A stretch of DNA of 64,000 bases from Novosphingobium kaempferiae (GCF_021227995.1 NZ_CP089301.1:1860001-1924000), one strand, 5' to 3'. Numbered from the stretch's first letter, positions 36,081 to 46,117 are shown. Numbers and translations: made by a program. Notes: generated from the sequence alone by a model not told the origin.

Positions 36081-38261
36081 ATGCTTCGTTTTGCCAAGGA
36101 TCGTCGGCTGCTCGCCGGAACTCTGCCGTTCGCCATGGTGATGGCGCCGTTCGGCGCAACCGCTGCCGAAGAGGCCGAGGCCGGCGCTTCGGCCGACGGC
36201 GAGGAACGCAGCGAGGCGATCACCGTGACCGGCGTGCGCCAGGCCTATCGCGGCAACTTCGCAGTTTCAGAAATCCCGCAGTCGATAGCCGAGATCGATG
36301 CGAAGACGCTGGAGCAGAACGGCATCCAGCGGTTGACCGATGCGCTCGATCTCAACGCTTCGGTGGTCCGGCAGAACACGCTGGGCGGCCTATGGGACTC
36401 ATTCGCGATCCGCGGCTTCGCGGGCGACGAGAACATGCCCAGCGGCTATCTTGTCAACGGCTTCAACGGTGGGCGAGGCTTTGGCGGACAGCGCGATGCC
36501 GCGGGCATCGAGCGGGTCGAAGTACTGAAGGGGCCCGCCGCGGCGCTGGTCGGGCGTGGCGAGCCGGGCGGCACGATCAACCTCGTGACCAGGCAGGCCG
36601 AGCTGGGCCGGACCTTCGGCACGGCTGCCATCCAGTACGGCAGCTGGGACCGGGTGCGTGGAGAGGCCGACGTCAACGTCGCGCTGACCGGCGGCCTCAC
36701 CGTACGCCTGATCGGCTATGCCGAGGACGGCGGTACCTTCCGCGATCACGTCCACCAGTCGCGCTGGGGCTTCCTGCCTTCGGTCGGCCTCGCCGTCGGG
36801 CCCGACACGCGCCTGACTTACGACTTCGAAAAGACCCGCGTCGCCGTGCCATTCGATCGCGGCATCGTCGTGCTGAACGGTGATTTCGACACGGTGCCGC
36901 GCTCGCGCTTCCTTGGCGAGCCGGGAGACGGTGACACCGTGGCACGCGCCGAAGGGCACCAGTTGCGCCTGCAGCACGAATTCGGCGATCGGTGGAGCCT
37001 GCTGGTCGGCGGCAGCATCCGCGACACGCTGCTCACCGGCTTTTCCTCGGACGCCGAAACGGTGGCCTCGCGTCAGGCACTCTATCGCGACGGTCGTTCA
37101 CTCTCGCGCCAGCGCCGTTCGCGCCGCTACGCTGCGAACCACAAGGTCATCCGCGCCGAACTTGCAGGCGAATTCGACACCGGACCCCTCCGTCATCGCG
37201 TGCTGATCGGCGCGGACCACGACGAGTTCACCTACGACAACTACTTCACCCGCTACCGCCCGCCGACGCTCGCCTCGAGCCCGACCGGACAGCAGGGCAA
37301 CGTCATCGACATCCTCGATCCCGTCTATGGCCGCTTTCCCCTGCCGGCGACCTCGGTCACAACCGACCGAACCGATCGCCAGCGCGCGACCGGCGCATAC
37401 GTGCAGGACCAGATCGAGATCACTGAGCGCCTTCAGGTCCGCATCGGCGGGCGCTATGACCGGGTGACACTGGAAACCGACAACCGGCTTCCCGGCGCGG
37501 CGATGTCGCACGTCAGGCGAAAGGTCGATCGCTTCAGCCCGCAGGCGGGCGTAGTCTACAAGCTGGCCGAACCCGTGTCGCTCTATGCCGCCTATGGGCG
37601 GGGCTTCCGCGCCAATATCGGCACCGACGTGAACGGCGTGATCTTCGATCCCGAAACCAGCGAATCGATCGAGGCAGGCGTGAAGATCACGCTGCTCGGC
37701 GGCGCGCTCAACGGCACGCTGGCGGTGTTCCAGCTGAACAAGGCCAATGTGCTGGCCACCGATACCGACAACCCCGGCTATTCGCTCGCGATCGGCAAGG
37801 CCCGCAGCCGCGGCATGGAGTTCGACCTCAACGGCCGCCTGCCGGGCGGGGTGGATGTGCTAGTAAGCTACGCCTATACGGATGCCGAGGCGCGTTCGAG
37901 CATGCTCGACCCGAACTTTTCGTTCCAGATCAGTCCCGGCGATCCGCTCATCAATATCCCGAAGCACAACCTCAACATGCAGGTCGCGAAGACTTTCGCC
38001 ATCGGCGAACGCGCGGCCCAGATCGGCGCGGGGATGCAGCATCTCGGCAAGCGTTCGGGCGAGACAGGCACCGATTTCATGCTGCCCTCTCACACCCTGT
38101 TCCGTCTGTTCGGCAAGGTGGACGTGATGAAGCATCTCGAACTGTTCGGCTCGATCACCAACCTGTTCGACGAGCACTGGTACGCCAACAGCTATTCGCC
38201 GCTCTGGGTTCAGCCCGGCGCACCGCGTACCGGCACCGTCGGCCTGCGCGCCCGGTTCTGA
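36081..38261 (+). CDS. TonB-dependent receptor, siderophore type
   Basis: A 726-residue outer-membrane receptor with a signal peptide (cleavage near ATAAE) and a TonB-box-like EAITVTG. The plug domain follows, with SIAEIDAKTLEQNGIQRLTDAL, GFAGDENMPSGYLVNGF and VEVLKGPAAALVGRGEPGGTINLVTR, the last being the siderophore-receptor signature. A 22-strand barrel region ends VGLRARF, with aromatic F last as needed for barrel assembly. It forms an operon with the M14 peptidase 17 bases downstream. The ligand could be a siderophore, another metallophore or a metal-loaded peptide; the upstream dyad hints at metal control. Confidence 0.84.
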   Translation: MLRFAKDRRLLAGTLPFAMVMAPFGATAAEEAEAGASADGEERSEAITVTGVRQAYRGNFAVSEIPQSIAEIDAKTLEQNGIQRLTDALDLNASVVRQNTLGGLWDSFAIRGFAGDENMPSGYLVNGFNGGRGFGGQRDAAGIERVEVLKGPAAALVGRGEPGGTINLVTRQAELGRTFGTAAIQYGSWDRVRGEADVNVALTGGLTVRLIGYAEDGGTFRDHVHQSRWGFLPSVGLAVGPDTRLTYDFEKTRVAVPFDRGIVVLNGDFDTVPRSRFLGEPGDGDTVARAEGHQLRLQHEFGDRWSLLVGGSIRDTLLTGFSSDAETVASRQALYRDGRSLSRQRRSRRYAANHKVIRAELAGEFDTGPLRHRVLIGADHDEFTYDNYFTRYRPPTLASSPTGQQGNVIDILDPVYGRFPLPATSVTTDRTDRQRATGAYVQDQIEITERLQVRIGGRYDRVTLETDNRLPGAAMSHVRRKVDRFSPQAGVVYKLAEPVSLYAAYGRGFRANIGTDVNGVIFDPETSESIEAGVKITLLGGALNGTLAVFQLNKANVLATDTDNPGYSLAIGKARSRGMEFDLNGRLPGGVDVLVSYAYTDAEARSSMLDPNFSFQISPGDPLINIPKHNLNMQVAKTFAIGERAAQIGAGMQHLGKRSGETGTDFMLPSHTLFRLFGKVDVMKHLELFGSITNLFDEHWYANSYSPLWVQPGAPRTGTVGLRARF

Positions 38262-38278
38262 CGAGAGGAGACGGACCG

Positions 38279-40066
38279 ATGCTGAAGTTCGCCGCGTTTA
38301 CCGCTTCCATTGCCATTGCTACCACCGCTTCTGCGACAGCGCTGGCGCCGCCCGCAGTGCTGCCGCCCACGCTCGCATGGTCGGGGGCGAGCGAGAAGCT
38401 GATCGTCCCTGCGGGCGATCCGTGGATCACACCGGCCGAAGCCGCAGGGTTCCGCACCACGCCGCGCTATGACGTGGTGCGGGCCTGGCTCGACAGGCTG
38501 GCCAGGGCCTCGCCACTGATCCATGTCGAGAGCTTCGGCAAGACCGGCGAAGGCCGCGATCTGCTGATGGTGCGCGCCAGCAAGGGAGGCTCGGGCAAGC
38601 CCGTTGTTCTCGTTCAGGCGGGCATCCATTCGGGCGAGATCGACGGCAAGGATGCAGGACTGATGCTGCTGCGCGACATCGCGATGCGCGGCAAGGATAG
38701 CCTGCTCAACAAGGTCGATCTCGTCTTCGTGCCGATCCTGAACATCGACGGGCACGAGCGCTCCAGCCCGTGGAACTTCCTCCACGTCCGCGGGCCCGAG
38801 GCGAAGGGCACCGAGGGCAACGCCCGCAACATCAACCTCAACCGCGACTACGCCAAGCTCGACACGCCGGAAATACGCGCAATGGTGGGCCTGCTGCGAA
38901 AGCTGGACCCGGCGCTCTACATCGACTGCCATGTCAGCGGCGGTTTCGACATGCAGTACGACGTGACTTACACGTATGCCGGATGGGGCAAGTACGCGCG
39001 CCACCGCGCCACCGCGCTCTGGCTGGAGCAGCGCTTCGGTCCGACGGTCAAGGCGGCGCTGACTCATGCCGGGCATGAGCCGATCATCTATCCCAGCCCG
39101 ATCGACACGCGCGATCCCGCGAAAGGCATCCGCTACAGCCCCGAAGGGCCGCGCTACTCGACCGGCTACGGCGACTTCATCGGCGTGCCCACGGTTCTGG
39201 TCGAGAACCATATGCTCAAGCCCTATCGCCAGCGTGTGCTCGGCACGTATGTGCTGCTGGAGGCGGCGCTGAAGCTGGCCGCGCAGGATGCGGGCCGCAT
39301 CGCCGAAGCCAAGGCCATCGACCGCGCCGAACGCCCGGCGCAACTGCTTACGCGGTGGGCTCCGGCGAAGGAACCGATCGGCTGGGTGGACAAGTTCAAG
39401 GGCGTCGCCTTCGAGACATACAAGTCACCCGCCACCGGCCGGATGGAACAGCGCTGGACGGGCAGGCGCATCACTTTTCCCATGCCGATCATCGGGCAGG
39501 ATGCGACCGAGACCGTCTCTTTGCCGAAGGCATGGCTGGTCCCTGCCGCGCAGACCGAAGTGATCGAAAAGCTGCGCCTTCATGGCATCGGCTTCGAAAC
39601 CCTGTCTACTGAGCGGACCCTTCGCGTGGATACGGTACGTCTCCACGACGTGAAACTGGCTGCGGCACATGATGGCCGGATACCGTTGACGGCGCGCTTC
39701 ACGCACGAACAGGGTGAAGCGTTGATTTCGGCAGGTACAGTACGTGTTTGGTCCGATCAGCCGCTCGGATTGTTGGCGGCTGCGCTGCTGGAGCCCGAAA
39801 GCCAGGACAGCTTCCTTGCATGGGGGCTGTTTCCTGAAGTGCTGTCAGGTCCAGCGGATACCGAGGATTTCGTGATCGCACCGATCCTAGACGCATTGCT
39901 GGCGTCAGATGCTCAATTACGGACGGATTTCGCCCGAAAACTGACTTCCGACAGCAAGTTTTCCGGCGATACTAAAGCGCGCCTGCGATGGCTGTCTGAT
40001 CAGCTGCCTCACCGGGATTCGTTCAGCGGCGTTTATCCCATAAAACGTGTGGTTGCCGGGAATTGA
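38279..40066 (+). CDS. Secreted M14-family zinc carboxypeptidase
   Basis: A 595-residue protein with an N-terminal signal peptide ending ASATALA. The M14 domain has zinc ligands H117 and E120 in GIHSGEIDG, H218 in IDCHVSG, substrate-binding R189 in NINLNRDY, and the catalytic glutamate E309 in VLVENHML. A C-terminal region of about 250 residues without a named domain follows. It should remove C-terminal residues from peptides in the periplasm or outside. It starts 17 bases after the receptor gene, so peptide or metallopeptide breakdown coupled to uptake is a reasonable guess. Confidence 0.84.
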   Translation: MLKFAAFTASIAIATTASATALAPPAVLPPTLAWSGASEKLIVPAGDPWITPAEAAGFRTTPRYDVVRAWLDRLARASPLIHVESFGKTGEGRDLLMVRASKGGSGKPVVLVQAGIHSGEIDGKDAGLMLLRDIAMRGKDSLLNKVDLVFVPILNIDGHERSSPWNFLHVRGPEAKGTEGNARNINLNRDYAKLDTPEIRAMVGLLRKLDPALYIDCHVSGGFDMQYDVTYTYAGWGKYARHRATALWLEQRFGPTVKAALTHAGHEPIIYPSPIDTRDPAKGIRYSPEGPRYSTGYGDFIGVPTVLVENHMLKPYRQRVLGTYVLLEAALKLAAQDAGRIAEAKAIDRAERPAQLLTRWAPAKEPIGWVDKFKGVAFETYKSPATGRMEQRWTGRRITFPMPIIGQDATETVSLPKAWLVPAAQTEVIEKLRLHGIGFETLSTERTLRVDTVRLHDVKLAAAHDGRIPLTARFTHEQGEALISAGTVRVWSDQPLGLLAAALLEPESQDSFLAWGLFPEVLSGPADTEDFVIAPILDALLASDAQLRTDFARKLTSDSKFSGDTKARLRWLSDQLPHRDSFSGVYPIKRVVAGN

Positions 40067-40398
40067 GACCAGGCATTTGCGAATGACAAGTTTCAGGGCA
40101 TTGACTCAACAGGTGCAGTGACCGGAATGGGCACGTGGTAGCCATTCCCCCCACAGGCGCGTGAAGTCCCTTCCGCGATCGATCCTTTGCGGTCGTTCAG
40201 CCGTTAACCCTCGAGCTCAAAGTCCGGACGTTCCGCTCTTCCATTGTGGAGGCCTTTTGCCGTGAGCCACCTGACCTTTTCGGGTCAAGGTTTTGAAGGC
40301 CGTTGTTCGGCTAATTACGATGCACCGCGTTATGCGAACCGAGATGCATTCTTGGTTTGCATGGCAAATAGCGGTGGAAGACCGGCGTGCAAATACCC
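40067..40398. other. Intergenic region between convergent genes
   Basis: About 330 bases without a convincing gene. A short hairpin-like TGACC/GGTCA pair around TTTTCG lies near 40269-40284. No promoter stands out, as expected between convergent genes. Open frames here lack family character. Confidence 0.4.
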
Positions 40399-41472
40399 TC
40401 ACTCCAGCGGGCGCACCGTTTCGTCGAAGCTGATCGTCGAGCGGATTTCCAGCGTCTCCGGCCCGATCGACATTGGGCAGCGGACGCCGGGCAGCACGGT
40501 CACGTCGAACAGTTCGGTAATGAAGCCTTCCAGCCTGATCCACTCGACGATGCTGCCGGTGGCAAGCTCCACCACCAGCACGCCGCACCATGGCTCGGCA
40601 TCGCGGGCCTTCATCTCGCCGTCGAGCAGGAGGCCCGCGAAGGTGCCGTTGCGCGGCTTGGACACGGTGACGAGGGCATGGCCGTTGTGCAGCGCCATGC
40701 CCCGCAGGAAGCCGGGGCAGAAGGCGATATCGGTCTTGCCGCCGGTCGTCGGGTCGATGCGGATGATCTGCCCGCGCCCGCTGTCGAGCGCCAGCACCGA
40801 CGCGCCATCGACGCGCGGGCTGTGCGGCATCGAGAGCTGGTCGGTGACGATGCGGTCGGTCTCGACGTCGATCAGCACGCCGCCTTCGTGCCGCCGCTCG
40901 CGCCAGCCGTTGACGATGTCGCTGCGGCTGACGGCGGTGACGTAGCGCGCGCGGCCGTCGTGGATCGCCATGCCGTTGAGGTGGCAGCGATCCTCGGGTG
41001 CCAGCTTCGAGATGAAGGGCGGCTTCCAGATCGGGCGGAAGCTGTGGTTGAGGTCCAGCGTCGCCAGGCAGCTGTACTTCGTGTTGACGAACAGGACGCG
41101 CCCCGCCCGGTCGGTGCCGACCTCATGCACATCGACATCGCCCGTCGTCTGCGCATTGCGCGGGACGAGCGCCATGTCGAACTGCTGGTTCGCCACCTGC
41201 CCAGGCTTCAGCATGTTCTCCAGCCGCCAGACCTGATGCAGCGAGCCGAGGTAGAGCCGCCCCGGCTGGTAGCAGACGCCCATCGCGCGCGTGAAGTTCT
41301 GCTGGTTGAACGATATCGTCCCGTTCGCCAGCACCCCGGTCAGGAACAGTTGCCCGGTCTGGTACGAGGTGAAGGCGAAGCTCGCGCGGTTGCGCAGCAG
41401 CCAGTCCGCCAGCCCCCGCGAGACCGAGATGTTGGTCGGCCCGTTCGCGGGGGCCTTGCCCGTATCCGTCAT
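40399..41472 (-). CDS. TIGR03032/DUF4915-like beta-propeller protein
   Basis: A 357-residue protein without a signal peptide. It contains SYQTGQLFLTGVL, NFTRAMGVCYQPGRLYLGS, HEVGTDRAGRVLFVNTKYSCLA, CHLNGMAIHDGRARYVTAVS and a late PGFLRGMALHNGHALVTVSKPR. These match TIGR03032-type proteins, which look like cytosolic beta-propellers of unknown function, possibly sugar-related. The ATG at 41472 lies 38 bases after the autotransporter stop, so the two are likely cotranscribed. Whether the protein acts on the autotransporter is not known. Confidence 0.7.
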   Translation of the reverse strand: MTDTGKAPANGPTNISVSRGLADWLLRNRASFAFTSYQTGQLFLTGVLANGTISFNQQNFTRAMGVCYQPGRLYLGSLHQVWRLENMLKPGQVANQQFDMALVPRNAQTTGDVDVHEVGTDRAGRVLFVNTKYSCLATLDLNHSFRPIWKPPFISKLAPEDRCHLNGMAIHDGRARYVTAVSRSDIVNGWRERRHEGGVLIDVETDRIVTDQLSMPHSPRVDGASVLALDSGRGQIIRIDPTTGGKTDIAFCPGFLRGMALHNGHALVTVSKPRNGTFAGLLLDGEMKARDAEPWCGVLVVELATGSIVEWIRLEGFITELFDVTVLPGVRCPMSIGPETLEIRSTISFDETVRPLE

Positions 41473-41509
41473 TCGGTATCCGTCATGATGTCCTGCTTGC
41501 CGGGATGCC

Positions 41510-44500
41510 TCAGAACGGGATCTTGATCCCGGCCCGGCCACCCGCTCCGCTGTAGTCCCCGCTGGCGTCGAGCGTGCCCTCGATGAAGCCGCTGATGCCG
41601 CCCGGCGTCGTCACGTTGAGGCCGAGCGTGCCCTGCCCATACGTGCCGATCCGTCGGTTGCCGAGCGCGAGGGCATAAGGACCGGACACGAAGGTCGCGC
41701 CGTCCCGGCCCTTGAACTCCTTCACCGCCATGCCGCTGGCGTAGAACGTGAGCATGTTGCCGCCGCCGATGGCCGTGGTGCCGCCGATGCGCAGGCCCGC
41801 CTTGCCGCGCAGCCCGTCGGCGCGGTCGTAGTCGAGCACCTGGCCGAGCGCCTTCAGATCGTCGAGACTGGTGCGCACGTAGGCGATGCTCGCCAGCGGT
41901 TCGGCGAAGAACCCGGTCGATCCGAAGCGGAAGCCCGCCTCCGCCTGCGCGCCGATGGCGTCGCCGCCGATGCTGTCCTTGTACCCGGTCGAGCCACCGT
42001 GCGCGTCGATCCAGTAGTGGTCGTACTTGACCAGCGCATTGGCGAAGAACCCGCCTGCCCGCAGCGATGCATAGGCGCCGAGGTTGAGCCCGTCGTATTC
42101 GAACCGGGTCGCCTCCTCGAAGCGCAGGGTGGAAGACAGGTAGCCGCCGGTCAAGCCGAACACCACGCCGCCCTTCTCGCCCATCGTGCCGATGTCGAAG
42201 CCGAGCTGGCCGCCGAAGTAGTCCTGCCGGTAATCGAGGTCGTAGCTGCGGGCGATGCCGAACTGGCTGACCGCGCGCGTCTCGTCTCGCTTGTCGACCC
42301 CGCCCGACATCTGGATCCAGAACCCGCCCGCGTTCGCGCCGCTGGAGAAGCGTCCGTCGCGCACGGCGGCAAGGTGCGCCGTCACCGCGTCGGCGGAACG
42401 ATACCAGAGGCTCTGCGCCCCCTCGAGCGCCTTGGCCGCGCGATAGACCCCCGCTCCCGGCGTGCCGACGAGTTGATAGGCGAAGGTCGTCGGCCGGTAG
42501 ACGAGATCGAGCGCCACGAAGCCCACTTCGGCAAGGTCCGGCGCCAGCGTGAAGGCCGTCGGCGAGGATGCCGCCGAAGCCTGCACCAGCGTCAGCCCCG
42601 GCGTGACGTAGACGGTGCCGCCAAGGTCGAGCTGGATCTGCGTCGATCCCGCCGCCGTGCCGACGTTCAGCCGGTCGGCCGTCATCACGCCCGCCGCGCT
42701 GGAGGTGAGATCGAGCCCGAGACGGCTCGCGCCCAATCCGGTGAAGGAGCCGGGCAGCGTCAGTTGGTCGCCCACGGTGCCGTTGCGCATCTCGACGAGG
42801 CCCGAATTGGCGAAGGCCTCCAGCCCGGTGAAGGTAACGCTGAGCGGCGCGGTGCCCGGCGCATCGACGAGCAGCGTGCCGGAGTTGGCGAACAGGTCGC
42901 TGCCTGCACCGAAGTCGCTGCTGGCGCTCGCGCGGAACAGGCCGCTGTTGGTGAAGCGGTCATCGCCCGCCGACAGCAGCACTCGCCCGTTGACGGTGCC
43001 CGCGTTGGCGATCACGGCCGGGCCGCCCGCCACCACGATGGCATGGCCGCTGCCGGTGTTGAGCGTGCCCCGGTTGGTGATCGTGGTCGTGCCCTCGGCA
43101 TCGGTCTCGATACCGTTGATCGCCCCCGTCACCGAGGCAGCCGTGCCGATGGTCACGGTCACGTCGCCCGCCGACTGGATCGTCACCGCCGTATCCCGCG
43201 CCGCCGAAACCGCGCCGGTCAGGTTGACCGCCACGTCGCCGCCGAAGCCGAGCGCGGTGATCGCGTTGCTGTTCGCACCCGTCGTGCTCAGCGTGCCCGC
43301 GTCGATGGTGATCGTGCTGCCTGCGCCGAACGTCGCCGCGCGGATCGCGTCGCTGTCATCCCCGGCGGTGGAGACATTGCCTGCCGTCACGCTTACATTG
43401 CCGTAGCTACCCGCCAGCACGCCCAGCGAGTTCGTTCCCTCGGTGGAGACCGTCCCGACGCTGACCGTCGTGCCCTGCGAGCCATAGGCGTTGATCGCCG
43501 TCGCCACTTCGCCGGTGGTCGCGACCGAGCGGATCGTGACCGAAGCCGTACCGTAGATCGTCGATACGCCGATGCCCGCAGAATAATTGCCCGATGTCGT
43601 CACCGAGCCCGAGCCCTGCACCGCGACATCGTCGTACCCGTCGACGATGATACCCGCGCTGCTCTCGCCCGAGGTTGCGATGGTACCGTTGTTCACGACC
43701 ACGCCGGGGCCGTAGATCGCCTCGACGCTGATGCCGTTGGCGAAATCGCCGCTGGTCGAGATCGCGCCGGAATTGGTGACGGTCGCGCCGTAATAGCCGC
43801 TCGCGAAGACGCCAGTGGCGTAATTGCCCGCCGTGGTCACCGAGCCGTTGATCGTGACCGTCGCGGTGCCGAACGAGCCCGTCGCCTGCACGCCGCCCGC
43901 GCCGAAGTAGAAGTCGCCGTCAGTGCCGCTGGTCGAAAGATCGCCGTTGACGGTGACGCTGGCGTTGTAGCCATAGGCCTGCACGCCCACCGCGTCGTCG
44001 CCGGTCGTGGTCACATCGTTGACGGTGATCGAGGCATCGCCCAGAAGGCTGAAGGCATAGGCACCGAATGCCCCGTCTCCCGCCGTCGAGATCGCCCCGG
44101 TGGAGGTCACGTCGACGTTGCCGGTCAGCGACAGCGCGGCGATACCGTCCGACAGCGTGCCGCTGGTCGCGACCGAGCCGACATTCACCGTCACGTCGCT
44201 GCCGCCGTAGAAGCTCGCCGCATAGGCGCGGATGCCCTGCGCGTATTCGCCGGTTGTCGTCACCGAGCCTGCGGCGATGCTGATCCCGCCGTAGAGGCTG
44301 AACCCTTCGATGCCGACCGCACCGTCGCCGCTCGTCTGCACGGATCCGGTGCCGCTCACCGACACGTCGTAGTAGGCGCCCGCGTAGATGCCCGTCGAAC
44401 CGTAGCCGCTGGTGCTGATCGAACCGGTGTTGACGACATCGGCATTGCCCAGGAAGCCGACCGCAACGACGCCCTCGGACGCGTCTCCCTGCGTCGAGAC

Positions 44501-45754
44501 GGTGCCGGTCACGGTGACGGAGGCGTTGTAGCCCACCGCCTCCACCGCCGGGGAATTGTCGCCCACGGTCGCTGCGTCATGGACCGTGATCGCCACGTCG
44601 CCCACTTGCGAATAGCCGTAGACCGCCGTCGAGTTGTCACCCTGCGTGGTGACGTTGGCGACGTCGATCACGGTGCTGCCGCCGTAGTACGACTTCACGA
44701 AGACGCCCATGGCATCCTCGCCGCTGGTCGATACCGTGCCGGTCGAGGTGAAGCTCGCCCCGCCGACGCCGGTGCTGAACATGACCGCGCCGTAGGCTCC
44801 ATCGCCGCTGGTGCTGAGGTTCTCGACCGAGAGGTTGGCGGTGTCGCCCTGCATCAGCACGCCCAGCGAGGCGAAGCCCGCGGTGGTGATGGTGTCGGCG
44901 GTGATGTCCACCACGCCGTCGCCTGCGAAGGACACCGCGGTGATGCCGTTCGAATAGTCCGCCTCGGTCGACACGGTGCGGAGGTCCATGTCGATCGAAC
45001 CGCCATAGGCCCGCGCCTCGATCGCCGTGGAGCCGTAGCTGTAGAAGCTGCCGCCCGTCGTGCTTACCGCGTCCGCCGTGATCGATATGTCGCCGTGCCC
45101 GGCGTAGGCATTGATGCCGCCGACGTAGTAGCCCGAGGACGATACGGTGCCGACGTCGATCGTCACGTCACCGCGATAGGAATTGGTGCTGATCCCCATC
45201 CCGCTGTTGCCCGTCACCGTGATGGTGTTGGCGGTGATCGTGATGTCGCCTTCGTTGGAATTGGCGTTGATCCCGCCCGACGCGCGCCCGCTAGCGACGA
45301 TGCTGTCGGTGCTGATCGTCAGGTCGCCGTAATTGGTGAGGCCCAGCACGCCGAGCGATCCGGTGCCGCTCACCTCGATCGCGGTATCGACCCCGCCGTC
45401 GAGCGTCACCGCGCCGTCGTTGAACCCGATCACCGCCACGCCCGGCACGCTGGTCGTCGGCGCGATGCGCACGCCCGGCTCCAGCACGACGGTCAGGTCC
45501 AGCACCGGCGCTGAAGGATCGAGGCCCGGATCGAGCGCTGGATCGGCGGCGGGAGAGTAGTACTCGATCCCGTCCGGATAGGGATTGCCCGCCGGAGTGC
45601 AGGTCACCTCGCCATCGACGTGAGGACCGCAGGCGTCCTGTGCATGTGCGGGCAAGGCAAGGCCCACGGCCATGCTCGCCAGAGCGGATCCGAGAAAGAG
45701 ATTGGTCGTCCGCCGGTTCGACGGTCCGCCCTGCGACGCAACGCGCTTATCCAT
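41510..45754 (-). CDS. Autotransporter with a repeat passenger
   Basis: A 1414-residue type V secretion protein. A long signal peptide ends PAHA before QDACGPH. The passenger (about residues 80-870) is some thirty degenerate repeats of 25-28 residues with the pattern TSGxxSxG-I-A-xxxxGxVxVxxxxVS, giving a predicted beta-helix. After a more irregular region, about the last 280 residues form the autotransporter barrel, ending AGIKIPF. The ATG at 45754 has GAGGGG about 7 bases upstream. A TTG at 45769 is less likely. The passenger is Ser/Thr/Gly-rich, as in adhesins, and lacks visible protease residues. It is followed by the TIGR03032-like gene. Confidence 0.85.
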   Translation of the reverse strand: MDKRVASQGGPSNRRTTNLFLGSALASMAVGLALPAHAQDACGPHVDGEVTCTPAGNPYPDGIEYYSPAADPALDPGLDPSAPVLDLTVVLEPGVRIAPTTSVPGVAVIGFNDGAVTLDGGVDTAIEVSGTGSLGVLGLTNYGDLTISTDSIVASGRASGGINANSNEGDITITANTITVTGNSGMGISTNSYRGDVTIDVGTVSSSGYYVGGINAYAGHGDISITADAVSTTGGSFYSYGSTAIEARAYGGSIDMDLRTVSTEADYSNGITAVSFAGDGVVDITADTITTAGFASLGVLMQGDTANLSVENLSTSGDGAYGAVMFSTGVGGASFTSTGTVSTSGEDAMGVFVKSYYGGSTVIDVANVTTQGDNSTAVYGYSQVGDVAITVHDAATVGDNSPAVEAVGYNASVTVTGTVSTQGDASEGVVAVGFLGNADVVNTGSISTSGYGSTGIYAGAYYDVSVSGTGSVQTSGDGAVGIEGFSLYGGISIAAGSVTTTGEYAQGIRAYAASFYGGSDVTVNVGSVATSGTLSDGIAALSLTGNVDVTSTGAISTAGDGAFGAYAFSLLGDASITVNDVTTTGDDAVGVQAYGYNASVTVNGDLSTSGTDGDFYFGAGGVQATGSFGTATVTINGSVTTAGNYATGVFASGYYGATVTNSGAISTSGDFANGISVEAIYGPGVVVNNGTIATSGESSAGIIVDGYDDVAVQGSGSVTTSGNYSAGIGVSTIYGTASVTIRSVATTGEVATAINAYGSQGTTVSVGTVSTEGTNSLGVLAGSYGNVSVTAGNVSTAGDDSDAIRAATFGAGSTITIDAGTLSTTGANSNAITALGFGGDVAVNLTGAVSAARDTAVTIQSAGDVTVTIGTAASVTGAINGIETDAEGTTTITNRGTLNTGSGHAIVVAGGPAVIANAGTVNGRVLLSAGDDRFTNSGLFRASASSDFGAGSDLFANSGTLLVDAPGTAPLSVTFTGLEAFANSGLVEMRNGTVGDQLTLPGSFTGLGASRLGLDLTSSAAGVMTADRLNVGTAAGSTQIQLDLGGTVYVTPGLTLVQASAASSPTAFTLAPDLAEVGFVALDLVYRPTTFAYQLVGTPGAGVYRAAKALEGAQSLWYRSADAVTAHLAAVRDGRFSSGANAGGFWIQMSGGVDKRDETRAVSQFGIARSYDLDYRQDYFGGQLGFDIGTMGEKGGVVFGLTGGYLSSTLRFEEATRFEYDGLNLGAYASLRAGGFFANALVKYDHYWIDAHGGSTGYKDSIGGDAIGAQAEAGFRFGSTGFFAEPLASIAYVRTSLDDLKALGQVLDYDRADGLRGKAGLRIGGTTAIGGGNMLTFYASGMAVKEFKGRDGATFVSGPYALALGNRRIGTYGQGTLGLNVTTPGGISGFIEGTLDASGDYSGAGGRAGIKIPF

Positions 45755-46096
45755 TTTGTTGCCCCTCAATATGGATATTTGCGTAAGCTACGGAAGAATC
45801 GCATCAAAGCAAGCTCGGATGCAACAAGCAGAGCGAACCTCCATTGGCCGGAACCGGAATGTCTGCACCTGGCTTCCGGATTTCGCTCGTGAACGGCAAA
45901 GATGGGTCGGGTTTGACGAGCGCCAACCGGCGCGTCGTGGACCAAAGCCATCGTAAGCACGCGAAATGCCGAACGACAGCTCGGGCCATCATTCTCTAAA
46001 ATCCGGATTGCGTTTTCATCAAGCGTTTGACGGCTACCGCTAAAGGCAACCAGCGGCCAGCCAGATATTCGAGGAATTTACATGCCCCAAAATTGT
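45755..46096. other. Divergent intergenic region
   Basis: About 340 gene-free bases between the autotransporter and the TonB receptor must contain the autotransporter promoter. No clear -10/-35 pair was identified for it. The right-hand end runs into LacI-like operators for the receptor. Confidence 0.4.
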
Positions 46097-46110
46097 TGAC
46101 ACCGGTTTCC
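46097..46110. promoter_or_regulatory. LacI-type operator, imperfect
   Basis: TGACACCGGTTTCC has an ACCGGT core and 10 of 14 symmetric positions, like LacI/GalR-family sites upstream of alphaproteobacterial glycan-uptake receptors. It overlaps a TTGACA -35-like sequence at 46096-46101. It lies 8 bases from the perfect site on its right. Confidence 0.4.
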
Positions 46111-46117
46111 TAAAATT

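Noticed and set aside
40269..40284. A TGACC/GGTCA hairpin between the M14 and TIGR03032-like genes as a terminator
   Set aside because: The stem is only five base pairs and has no following T-run.
43000..45400. Regularly spaced similar DNA units that could suggest a CRISPR array
   Set aside because: The units are degenerate, in frame and translated as autotransporter passenger repeats; there are no identical repeats with unique spacers.
41999..45514. An 1171-codon open frame antisense to the autotransporter
   Set aside because: It mirrors the repeat-rich GC codons of the real gene, has no family character and starts and ends inside it.
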